Assembly: GCF_034190915.1 (NCBI RefSeq)
Contig: NW_026947489.1
Coordinates: 58,466,001 to 58,530,000 of the forward strand
Source: Cavia porcellus
Taxonomy: Eukaryota > Chordata > Mammalia > Rodentia > Caviidae
Length of the DNA stretch: 64,000 nucleotides
Direction: 5' to 3'
Shown: positions 43,919 to 53,534 of the stretch, in pieces
Layout: each line of letters opens with the position of its first letter
Numbering within the stretch: the stretch's first letter is position 1
Made by a program: the position numbers and the translations under genes
The notes under the pieces: model-generated
Told to the model about the DNA's origin: nothing
What the model saw: only the letters and a program-made list of their open reading frames with translations
The model's database searches: none

Positions 43919-45289
43919 TTTTAAAATTTTATTTAAGGAAAAAAAGGAAAAAAAAAAGCAGAGAAAGGGTACAAGTTATACAGATTAACAGAAAAAAAAT
44001 AAACAGTAGGAAATCACTAGTTAATGGATTACATTTTGTCATCTTAGAAATAATTGTTCAAGTTACTAAATTAAAGCTTATAAAGTGGACATTCCAACAG
44101 TGAGACTGCAAACAGCTCTGTTCAATGATCCAACAAAACTCAGTAATATCATTATCTATCTGATACACTTAAATATACATGCAGTTATATCATTTAGAGC
44201 ACTTTCTTTTCCTCTCTTTTGTACAATGACAATTAAACATTTTGGGTTTTGTTGCTCCCACAGCTCTTATTACTTTTTTGGAAGAGAGTAGAACCAAAAG
44301 TGACATAACAGAACAGTCAGTCAAATCAAAAGGGTGGACATAATAGATAATGTAAAAGCATAATACTAGGTGATCAACAATGGTTACCATAATGCCTCCC
44401 GCTATCTCTAATAGAATTGCCTATATCATTAGTTATAATAAAATTTGAACAAAACAGTAAAGAACAAAACCAACAAAACCAAAACATTGGAGACATTATA
44501 GGTCTTCAAAAGTAGATAATAGTCAACCAGAATGGGCGTTATAATGAATCCCACTATCTTCACAGCTGTTGCCTAAACTTTTGAACCTGATACTATCAAG
44601 CAAAACAGAATAGGGGAACATCAGTCAAAACAAGATGGTGAGAGCAATACAGGGCTTTAAATCAAGATAATGGAAAGTCAAAGTGGGTTACTATAATATA
44701 TCCTGCTATTTTTAATTTATTTTTCCCTTAATTAAAAGGATAAAAAAGTAAATAATAAAATGGAGATTGAGATAAAAGAGGGCATAACAGCAAATCAGTG
44801 CAGATCAAAACATAACCATTTAAGCAGAATAGTGTTTCACCACAAGATTATCCCGACATAAAAGTAGTTACCATATTGTCTCTTTCCTTGAAATCTTTGA
44901 GTATAACTTCGTATACTGTAGCATCAAATATATCAAAACAATGTAAAACAATTTAAGAGAATGACAGTATTACAGGGTATTTAGAATCAACTAACAGAAA
45001 ATGAACAATGGTTTCTGTATAATCTCCTTATCTATAAGAGGTTTTGCTTATACTATCATATATAATAAAATCCAATAAGATATCACCTGTTTAGACCAAT
45101 GGAGACAGAAAAACAAAAGCTTGATGAGACTTCAAAACAAGATGATACTAAATCAGTATTACCTCTTAAGACGTCATTTTTTCCAAAATAGCTGTTCCTA
45201 TCATCCAATCTTCTCTGCCTCATTTCTGTTGAGCTCTTTTTCTGTCATTAGTTGTCAGTTTGTCTTCTTCATTTTGTTTTCTGCTCCAT
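43919..45289 (-). mobile_element. Half-L1 3' region built of ~150 bp units
   Basis: The word 'gttaccataatg' and its variants recur at about 44382, 44534, 44685, 44865, 45008 and 45154 (spacings 152, 151, 180, 143, 146). Each unit has the order: hairpin-like GCTAT...ATAGC region, 'ataataaaat', 'caaaacaaaac'-type A/C-rich segment, 'acttcaaaacaagat'. No reverse-transcriptase motif occurs anywhere in it. The terminal ~250 bp is a different, unique tail ending in AATAAA. Confidence 0.75.
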
Positions 45290-46306
45290 TCATTGTGGCC
45301 TCTCTGCTGCTACTTCTGGATTTTTTGTATTTTTCTTTTTTAGAATATCTTGAAGTATTCTCTGTAGAGTTAAAGTGGTGGTTGCATATTCCCCTAGTTC
45401 CTCTTTATCCTGGAAGCACCTTGTTTTTCCATCAATTTCCAGGGATAGTTGTGCAGGATATATCAATCTTGGCTGGAGATTATTATCTTTCAAAGCTTGA
45501 ATTATTTCCCCCCATGCTCTTCGTGATTTGATGGTTTGTGCCGAGAAGTCTGCTGTAATTCTGATGGGTGTTCCCTTGTAAGTGACCTGTTTCTTGTCTC
45601 TGACGGCTTTTAATATTCTGTTCTTGTATTGGATTTCTGGAATTTTAATTATTATATGCCTGGGTGTTGCTCTGTTTGGGTTGTAGGTGGCTGGGGTCCT
45701 GTATGCTTCATACAACTGAGTATCTTTACCTTTTGCTAAATTAGGGAAATTCTCCTGGATTATTTCTGTGAGTAGCTATTGTAGTTCATTTGTTTGTGTC
45801 CCTACTTCTTCTTTTATGTTCTTAATCCTTAAGTTATAAATCCTCTTATCATCTTCTAGTCTTTGTATTATTGCTGTTTGTTTCTTTGTTATTTTTAAGA
45901 AGTTTTTCATTTCATTCTCCCATATTGCAAATCTGCCCTCGAGTTCAGATAATCTGTCCTTAGTTTCTTTCAAGCTGTTATGCCAGTTTTTGATAGACTT
46001 TTTAGTTTCCTGGTAGTCTCTTTCAACCTGCTTCATATATTCTATGCTTTCTCTATTTTCTCCATTAAACAATTCTCCCCTCTTTTTCTGTTCTTCCATT
46101 CCACCATCTGTTTTTTCTTGGGTGGTGCTTAGCATTTCTCTAACTATTCTGCTTATGTCTAGCTTCAGGTCATTAATAACTTCATTCCTGAACTTGTCTA
46201 TGAGGCTCTCGAGATAGCGCTTTATGTCTATTGGTGCTGTGTCTGCTGTTGTCTGTTTCTCAGGATTGGGGGCCGAGGACCCTTTCTTGTTGCTGCCTCT
46301 TCCCAT
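45290..46306 (-). pseudogene. Half-L1 ORF1, one in-frame stop
   Basis: The frame starts at ATG 46306 (M-G-R-G-S-N-K-K) and runs 338 codons to the stop at 45290, a length typical of L1 ORF1 protein. A single TAG at codon 177 (45778-45776) interrupts it; the frame is continuous on both sides. Residues ~60-150 are a charged coiled coil. The RRM-like part follows, and the C-terminal domain shows R-H-I-I-I-K-I-P near residue 216 and R-I-T-A-D-F-S near 249. The family product is an RNA-binding trimer that packages L1 RNA in the cytoplasm. The stop makes this copy unlikely to give full-length protein. Confidence 0.9.
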
Positions 46307-47055
46307 ATTCTTTGTTCCTTATATATGCAAGCATATATAGGAGGCCCAGCTTCCTTCCCTATCAGCCACAGTCTGATTGAATTGCGCCGGCTAGGTGTTC
46401 CCACCCACTGCAGCGCACCAGGAAGTTGCAGACCAGACAGCATATGTGGGGCCTGCCACTCCAGGTCAATCTACCTTCAGGAGCTGGGACCTGGGCTGTG
46501 CTAGCCTACTGGGTCTCAGCCAGCAGCATCACATGGGCTAGGCACTGCCCACCAATCCCGCTTGAGAGGGGGATACATGACTGAAGTCACTGCAGCGCCC
46601 TGTTCCCGCAAGTCTGCCCGGTCCCAGAATGTCCTCTGTTGGAGTCTCCTGGACCATGGAAGAGTCCCAGTTTTCCCTCACTCACCGGAGGTGGATGCAC
46701 GGCTCCCCGCCCATCCTGCTCTCAACTCCATTCACTGATTCCCATTCTCAGAGCTTCCGCGCGTCTCTCTCCCTGCCGAGCCGATGCAGACACAGTGGCG
46801 GCGGTGGGAAACCCAAATCACGGCTTCCAGTGGCGCGGGCTCCAGCTTCCACACTGAGGCTTTATCTGTTCCTGTTATAGCACCAGGATTGCATTCCCAG
46901 TTGGTTTCTCTCAGCCCAGTTTGTTCTTGGGTCACTGGGGCATATCTCCTCTTGCTTATGATTCCTTACTCAGCACCATTCCTGAATTCTAAGCTGGGTG
47001 TTTCAGAGAGCCTCTGTAGTTGCTGCTATCTGTCCGCCATGTTCTCCCGGAAGTC
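46307..47055 (-). promoter_or_regulatory. Half-L1 5' UTR / internal promoter
   Basis: The 5' UTR is GC- and CpG-rich in its middle (46560-46840, about 17 CpGs by eye, as in 'cttccgcgcgtctctc' and 'agtggcggcggtggg'). L1-type elements carry an internal RNA polymerase II promoter here. The first bases on the minus strand read GACTTCCGGGAGAACATGGC, with a YY1-like site. Confidence 0.7.
47034..47043 (-). promoter_or_regulatory. YY1-like site at the element's 5' end
   Basis: On the minus strand AACATGGCGG starts 13 bases from the 5' end. It fits the YY1 consensus AANATGGCGG and has the same position as the YY1 site that sets the start of human L1 transcripts. An ETS-like CTTCCGG precedes it. Confidence 0.65.
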
Positions 47056-47068
47056 AGCTATTCTGTTT
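47056..47068. repeat. Target-site duplication, right copy
   Basis: AGCTATTCTGTTT, identical to 43906-43918, immediately outside the element's 5' end. Confidence 0.95.
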
Positions 47069-47431
47069 GCAGACAACATGAACTTCAAACCAAGAATGAT
47101 TAAAAGAGATAAAGAAGATCACTACATACTTGTTCGGGGAGACATTGAAGAAGAAAAGATAACAATCATAAATATATATGCACCAAATACAGGAGCACCC
47201 AACTGTATAAGACAAATATTAATAGGCATGAAAACTCAAACAAGCAATGACACAATTGTAACAGGAAACCTTAGCATCCCAGTGTCATAAAAAGATTGAT
47301 CAAACATTGTCAGAAAGAAATTGACAAGATATCTGCAAAGAAATAATAGAACTGAACCAAACCTGAGAACAAATGAACTTAGTAGATGTTTACAGAGTGT
47401 TCCACCTAACAACATCAGAATATGCATTTTT

Positions 47432-48388
47432 AAAAAATTTTAAAGTGAATAAAACCAGGGAAAATAAAACAAAATAAAACCAATCAACATAAGCCAGCAT
47501 AAGTGACACAGGACTTCAAAACCTTATGAAATCAGCAATAGTTACCATAATGACCTTTCTTATCTTCAAAATAGCTGCAGATATCTTCAGACATAGTAAA
47601 CCTGAACAGAACAGACTAGAACAGAAACAATAGAAACAAAATAATGAATGTGATAAAGGAATTTAAAACAAGTCAATAGTGACTACCATCCAAAATGACT
47701 ACCATCATAGGTCCTGCTATCTTTTATTTATTTTATTTTATTTTTTTGTCTTTTTCCTTTTTATCCATACCGGGGATCGAACTTATGACTGCCTGCTTTC
47801 AAGGCAGGCGCTTATGCTGCTGAGCTAAACCCCCAGCCCCATCCTGCTATCTTTTAAATAGCTGCTCACGCCATCAGATTTAACATAATAAAACAAAACA
47901 AAAGAAAATAATACTCAACCCAAGAAAACAATGAAAATGATGTGGTTTCCAGATGGGGATTGCTTCCTGGTGAGGCATTTGTGAAGACAACAAGAAATAC
48001 GATGGTAGACATTGTTGGTTTCCTATGATCCTGCTTCGAGGTTCAGTACCAGTTTCAGTACTTTGTTTCAATTGGCTTTATTCTGTTTTCTTTTGTTGGG
48101 TTTTACTATCTTTAAAAAAAAAGATAGCAAGACATATTATGGTAGTCACTTTGGATTTACTATTAGCTTATTTTGAATTCCTTTATTGCATTCATTGTTT
48201 TGTCTTTATTACTTTTATTCTATTCTATTTTTACTATGTCTGAAGGTATCTGCAGCTATTTTGAAGACAACAAAAGGCATTATGGTAACTATTGCTGATT
48301 CCATAGGGTTTTGAAGTCCTGTATCATTTACACTGGTTTATTTTGATTGGTTTTATTCTGTTTTATTTTCCTTGGTTTTATACTCTTT
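47432..48388. repeat. Inverted pair of L1-type 3' ends
   Basis: 47432-47720 reads as the minus strand of the 3' units, and 48110-48388 is its reverse complement. For example 'ttaccataatgacctttctt' and 'cttcaaaatagctgcagata' on the left answer 'tatctgcagctattttgaag' on the right. The 3' ends face outward. The arms are ~280 bp with ~390 bp between them, where an ID SINE has inserted. Confidence 0.7.
47727..47841 (-). mobile_element. ID-type SINE with target duplication
   Basis: Plus-strand text 'tatccataccggggatcgaa', 'ctgctttcaaggcaggcgct' and 'gagctaaacccccagcccc', flanked by a 15 bp TCCTGCTATCTTTTA repeat (47712-47726, 47842-47856). It is one of the youngest layers in the nest. Confidence 0.92.
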
Positions 48389-49559
48389 AAAATTAAAAAA
48401 GAAACCAATCAAAACAAAAGAATGAAAACATTACAGGAGTTCAGAAGAAGATAATAGGAAATGGGCAAGACTATTATAATACTTCTTGTTTTCTTTAAAA
48501 TAGCAGTCCACACTATCACACATAATAAAATCAAATGAAAGAAAACAGAATAAAACCAATCAAGAGAAAAGAATGAAAGTATTATAGAAATTCAAAACAA
48601 GATATTAGGAATTCACCAATGGCTACCATACTGTCTAGTTTTCTTCAAAATAGCTGTCCATACCATTATGCATAATAACATCAAATAAAACAAAATAGGA
48701 TACAACCAATCAAAACAAAAGAATGAAAGCATTATAAGACTTCAAAACAAGATACTAAGAAATCAACAATGGTTACCACAATACATCCCATTATCTTCAA
48801 AACAGCTGCACATACCATCATATACAGCAAAATCTAACAAAATAAGACAGGATAAAACCAAATCTAAAAAAATTATTAAAACAACAAAAGAATTCAAAAC
48901 AAGATAACAGGAAATGAACAGTTGTTACTTTTCCTTTTTAGGCATTTTCTCCCCTCTCACTTTCATAATATCTATTGTGCTTTTAGGGTCCAACTAGCTC
49001 CTTCATTTTTTTATGGAAGGGAAATAACTCAGTGTTCACCTGTATGAGTCCAACCATTTCACCCACGAGCATGATTTCCATTTGTACCCATTTACCTACA
49101 AGAACTTTGAGATTATCCTACTTTATAGCTGGGTAGCTTTCCCTTGTATGAAAATACCATATCTTTCTTACCCATTCTGCGATTGATAGGTAAGTGAACT
49201 TGCTTTTTTCTGGTCTCCCATCTTGTGGAACAATTGTATTCTCTTCTTTGATTTTCAGTCTATGAATTTCCTTCTGAGCTCAATGTGTTTCTTGTATACA
49301 GTGTATCGATGGATTTATTTCTTGATCCACTTTCCCTGTGTTTCTTTTTATTGGTGAATTGAGGCCATCTACATTAATGGTTACAACTGGCATGCATTGG
49401 TTCATTTCTGCCATGCTCTCCTGCTGTTGCCCCTCCATTTTCCCTTTCATTCAATTGCTTGTCCTGTTTGATGATCTTCCTCTGATGCTGTTCCTGGAAC
49501 TATGGTCATCTTTATCTCTTTCTAGAATATCCTTCATGGTGGTCATAAATTTCTTCAGT

Positions 49560-50456
49560 TGTTCTTTATCATAGAAATATCTTATTTTTCCATCAATTTA
49601 GAAAAGATAGTTTTGCAAGGTACATCAATCTGGGTTGGAAGTTGTTTTCTTTCAGGACTTGAAACACTTCACTCCAAACTTTTCTTGACTTTGAGGGCTT
49701 GTCTTGAGAAGTCTGCTGTGATTCTGATTGGTTTCCCTTTAAGGGTGATCTGTTTCTTTCCTTTAACAGCTTTTAATATTCTGTTCTTGTGCTGAATTTC
49801 TGGGATCTTGATTATTATATGTCTGGGTGTAGGCTTACCCTGATTATGGCTAGCTGGAGTTCTACGTGCCTCCTTTCTCATGCCAGATCTTTTCCCCATG
49901 TTTGGGAAGTTTTATGCTACTACTTCTGTAAATAGCCCTTTTAATATCATTTATATGGATTCTTGCCTCTTCACTAATACCTATCACCCTTAAATTATTT
50001 TTCTTGGTGTCATCTTGCAGTCATTGAATTGTTATTTCTTGGTTCCCTTATTATTTTTAAGAGATATTTCCTTTTTTGATTGCTAGCTGCCATCCTGTCT
50101 TTAAGGTCTGAAAGACTCTTAAGTCTCATTCAAGCAGTTTTTCCAGCTTTTGATCAGCTTTTTAGTTTCCTGGATATTTCTTTGAATCTATTTAATGCAT
50201 TATAAATTCTTCCTATATTTTTCATTCAAGGTTTCCATCATTTCCTATGCTTCTTTTTTTTTTTTAAAAAAAACCTATGTCTTCTTTAGATATGCTCAGC
50301 AATTCTTTCATTATTTTGTGATGTCTTCTACCAGGAACGTTATTTCTGATCTGATTACTTTTACAGTCTCACAAAGGTTTTTTTTCTTACTTCAGTTGCT
50401 ATCCTCTCAGAGATCTCAGGTGTGTGACTTCCATTTTCTTCCATGACTGTATCTCC
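49560..50456 (-). pseudogene. L1 ORF1 (degraded)
   Basis: The start region encodes M-E-E-N-G-S-H near 50445. The C-terminal part at 49669-49899 has R-H-I-I-I-K-I-P-E and R-I-T-A-D-F-S, as in the half-L1 ORF1. The middle is broken by frameshifts and stops. It is the ORF1 of the internally deleted L1. Confidence 0.75.
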
Positions 50457-50639
50457 CAGACTTGTTCTGTGTGGGCTGGAGGTCTGAGATTGCCTTTTGC
50501 TCCTTCTTCTTGATATTCTCCTGGGTTCCTCCCAGCCAGCCAGTTGTGAGGTACCAGACACTTCCCACATTGGCTGCCTCTCCATGGTGTAGGAGAATGG
50601 GACAGGCACCAGGGTTCATCTGATCCCAGGTTCCCAAGG

Positions 50640-51065
50640 AGGGCATGGGGTGAGCTTCTCTAGACCTGCAAAGTTACAGTGGGATTTCTCCAAAGTCCAG
50701 GAGTTGCTGCTGCTTCTCTCAGCTTGCATGTCTACAACAGGACTCTTGCAATAGTGGCACACACAGGGCTATGCTTGTTTGATTCTCCTGGTAGGTGCTG
50801 GCTGCCTGAAGGAAGCAAGGTTCTCTTTTGGTGGCCTGAGGGTACACAGGTTTATCTGGCTGTTTGTCCCTGCTCATGCTGGCTGCCCACAGGAAGCCAG
50901 CCTTCTGATGGCAGTAGCAGGTAAGAAGGGGTGAATGTGGCTGTATGTCCTTCCTCATGCTGGTTGCCCAGTCTTCCAGTGGTGGTGGTGGGTGTGTAGG
51001 GGCAGATCTAGCTGCGTTTTCCTGTCTGTGCTGGCTGCTCACAGGAATCGAACTTTTTGATGGCC
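50640..51065 (-). repeat. L1 promoter monomers
   Basis: Plus-strand words 'tgctggctgcccacaggaag' (50877), 'tgctggctgcctgaaggaag' (50797), 'tgctggttgcccag' (50960) and 'tgctggctgctcacaggaat' (51029) recur every ~70-80 bp. This is a tandem monomer array upstream of ORF1, a build well known from mouse L1 promoters. Confidence 0.75.
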
Positions 51066-51276
51066 CACATTGCAATTCTTTTTACTCCCCCTTCTCTTCT
51101 TTTCCCTCTCCTCATCTTCTGTCTTTAGATGCCTTTTCCACTTGCAAAGATCCATCTCCTTGATTCCTGTTATCTCTCTTTTATTTTGCTCTTTAAATTA
51201 TTTATACTTTGGGTTTCTCCTGTAAGAGAATCCTTGTGATATTTAAGCTTTCCATTTAACATTATGGTCTCTGGTA
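51066..51276 (-). mobile_element. Old L1 3' region, right part
   Basis: 'ttcttttccctctcctcatc', 'ttcccacttgcaaagatcca'-like text, 'atttatactttgggtttctc' and 'ctgtaagagaatccttgtga' match the old L1 at 28.15-28.25 kb. It is the 5' portion of the truncated fragment that first entered the MaLR LTR. Confidence 0.7.
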
Positions 51277-51402
51277 GGAATTTATCAAGAGGTTTGTCTG
51301 ACTCATCATCCTGGTGACTGGAGAGTCCTAACAGCATGGTTTTGGTGTCCTCGTGATGAACTCTGGCTGCATTATGATGTGATAGAGAAATGGAAAGTAG
51401 GC

Positions 51403-51404
<2 letters not shown>

Positions 51405-51448
<44 letters not shown>

Positions 51449-51452
51449 AGAA
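51405..51452. repeat. (GA)n microsatellite
   Basis: A GA run within the MaLR LTR, at the place where such LTRs normally carry a short purine run. Confidence 0.95.
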
Positions 51453-51725
51453 AGCAGTCACATGGAGTGATGGAGGGTGAAAGGGATGCAGGTGTCAGTC
51501 TTTCTTTTTTTTTATGACAACCTGCTCCTGTGAGAGATCACTGGAATCCTGAGAGAGCTGCATTATTCCCTAGTGAGGTGAGACTCTTAGTGATCTAACC
51601 ATCTTGTACTAAACTATACCTCTTCAAGTTTCCTTCCAACTTTGCCACCCTGAGAGCCAAGCATTCAGCATATGAACCTTTGGGGGCCATGATTAAACCA
51701 GATCCAAATCATGACAACTGGTTAC

Positions 51726-52227
51726 TGTGTTGGAATACATCGGCTGTTGTTAAGTAGAATCTGAATGTAAATCTCCAGGTGCCTAACCTTCGTTCTCTTG
51801 ATGTATCATGGGATCTTCAGAGATGACTTCCATTCTGGAATATCCTAACTTAAATTTTATTGGTTCTGTCTTTCCAGCTATCCATGCAGATCATGGATTA
51901 GTGGGGTGGGATGGTAGTTTCTTTGACATTTAGCTTACCTACTTCATTGACTTATCTAATTTAACGGCAGCATAATTTCCCTCACATTGCTTTGTTAAAT
52001 GCATGTACTCTCTTTTGGATTTGTCTCTCTAATTCTAGACCTATGGCCTTAGAGGAACTTCTGTCCATCTACAGAACAGCTGTCCATCCTCAAGGACAGG
52101 AGAGGGACTGCAGCTCTGACTCATTACTACATCCTCCCTGAGTAAAGATGCTGATGTGGTATGATGTCTGTGCCACAGTGGTGACCCCTATCTCAGTCTT
52201 GGAGAAAGATGAATGAGACCTGGGACC
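51726..52227. other. Unique DNA, no gene seen
   Basis: No repeat or exon is recognised. Confidence 0.5.
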
Positions 52228-52515
52228 TTAGGTGTTTGATTGTTTCAGTGTGCTACCCCACCAGAGATACCTGTAGGCAACCATAGCTGTCAATTTTTCG
52301 ATTTCCAAACCTGTGGCCTGGTAGTCATCATACAATCTTCTTGTTGCTTTTGAATCCTTCTCGGACACTGGGTACATTTCTTTCCTACTGGCAACAGTTT
52401 CAGATTTAAATTTATAGATTTCCATCAAAGCCAACGGATTTACTGTTCTCTGTTCCTGAGGCTTCTCTATTTTTTTCCCTTCCACATCTCCATGCTTATT
52501 TGCATGGGGATTTTT
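52228..52515 (-). pseudogene. Unidentified open frame, exon relic or processed pseudogene
   Basis: About 95 codons stay open on the minus strand. The product is lysine/glutamate-rich and helical, with E-I-Y-K-F-K-S-E-T, Y-D-D-Y-Q-A-T-G and A-Y-R-Y-L-W-W-G as its most protein-like stretches. No ATG with good context precedes it, and the frame meets a TAG just upstream. A donor-like CAG|gtatct lies at about 52270 and an acceptor-like 'ctctgcag' at about 52557, but the frame does not run cleanly between them. I do not recognise the protein. Chance is possible. Confidence 0.25.
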
Positions 52516-53534
52516 ACTTTTTTCTGGCTAGCCTTGTTTCTGCTTCCGACAGTCTGCAGAGATGCATGCACATTTCTGTGCAGTGGGTTGTGCAATGGGA
52601 TAAATTTTCAGGATATAAACTCAGAGAGACAAAAAAGCTTCTTTTAGGCAGAGAGTGCTACCCACTAATTATTCACATAATGTGAAAAAATAAATGGAGC
52701 TTGTTAACATTGATGCTATTAGCAAGTTAACTTACTTTAAAACTGTTTTATTGATGATTAAGTAACAATTGCATTATCAAGGGGTCTGGCATTTTTGTAC
52801 GTATTGGCTGGTTCTTAATTGGCTAATTTCTGAGGGGGATCAGGAAGGCAGGAGATGGTGAAGTTTTGTTTTGAGGACTTGTAAAAGAGTAACTTTGAAT
52901 ATTTTGTAACTAAATTTACTAGAAGTAGGTTCTAAAAGATTATTGGGCCTTGCAGTTGATTCTCTTAACATAAATAATTGAGGCAGTCTTAATTAAGTAT
53001 TCTATGTGAGGTTTTGGTTGCTTTCTTTTCATTTAGTTATTATACCAGACAGCAAAGTTAAGAAACATTTTTTTAACCTAGTGTCTCCTACCTATCAGGA
53101 AGCTTTTAAGTAACACTTGGCCTGGAAAATTCCTAGCTTACATTTATGTTGGGCTCGAATTAACTGCTTCTGTTCTGTATCAACTAATGGAATCAGGGCA
53201 CATACCGAACTCAGACCTGAATTACAAATATTGATCTCTTAAAATATAAAAAATTGACAACTAAAAATATCAAAGAAAGATGTCAGTCCCAAATACTTAG
53301 ATAGCAAAAATTAATGTGTAGAATACATATAACTTCTTTTCTCTTTTGTCATTTTACCTGCCATGTGCCAGGAAATACCCTGTTTAAACACTCAATATCT
53401 TTTTGGATATCTTTTTGGAGTTACTGTTTTCATATGTGGCTAGTGGGAAAACTGAGGGCAGGAATAGAGGCCATTGAGTGTGTTCTCAGTTCAGGGGGAC
53501 ACCTGTGGGAATCATGTAGCATTCCCCACTTAGT
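52516..53534. other. Unique AT-rich DNA, no gene seen
   Basis: No repeat is named. 52700-52800 is AT-rich with paired 'gttaac' words. Confidence 0.45.

Larger units (their letters stand above)
43919..47055 (-). mobile_element. Full-length ORF1-only half-L1 retrotransposon
   Basis: A 3137 bp insertion with a perfect 13 bp duplication. On the minus strand the order is a 5' UTR of ~749 bp (47055-46307), ORF1 (46306-45290), a 1.37 kb 3' region without ORF2 (45289-43919), AATAAA and a short A-tail. Half-L1 (HAL1) elements with this build are known from other mammals. They supply ORF1 protein but must borrow ORF2 protein. This copy shows both ends, keeps many CpGs and has a nearly open ORF1, so it looks young. 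Whether this family has been described for this lineage cannot be told here. Confidence 0.85.
43715..47431 (+). pseudogene. L1 ORF2 endonuclease region, split by the half-L1
   Basis: The left part 43715-43918 has the apurinic-endonuclease start (T-I-N-V-N-G-L-N at about 43722) and the Q-E-T-H box at about 43815. It stops in the A-I-L-F block. The right part 47056-47290 resumes in the same block and gives I-I-N-I-Y-A-P-N-T-G, typical of the L1 endonuclease. An in-frame stop occurs early in the left part, and the frame is lost near 47287. The copy ends at 47431, where another L1-type tail begins, and the RT part is absent. Confidence 0.85.
48389..51065 (-). mobile_element. L1 with most of ORF2 missing
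   Basis: On the minus strand: monomer-type 5' UTR (51065 to about 50460), ORF1 (about 50456-49560), and the first ~65 codons of the ORF2 endonuclease (about 49400-49205, Q-E-T-H box at 49287-49302). The sequence then jumps to the last ORF2 codons (about 49200-49080, complement of 'ttacccattctgcgattgat') and runs on into ~150 bp 3' units (48466, 48620, 48770). About 3.5 kb of ORF2, including the whole RT domain, is absent at ~49203. Confidence 0.7.
41474..51725 (-). mobile_element. MaLR LTR split by a 9.75 kb nest
   Basis: The left piece 41474-41524 ends 'aaaataccagaggctgggaa'. The right piece 51277-51725 resumes 'ggaatttatcaagaggtttg' and runs through 'gtcacatggagtgatggagg' to 'cctttgggggccatgattaa', the order of an MST/THE1-type LTR in reverse. 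A 7 bp GGAATTT duplication (41518-41524, 51277-51283) brackets everything between. This LTR is the oldest layer of the nest. Confidence 0.8.

Noticed and set aside
44280..48930. Possible CRISPR-like or satellite array with regular spacing
   Set aside because: The ~150 bp periodicity belongs to diverged units of an L1-type 3' region bounded by retrotransposition signatures.
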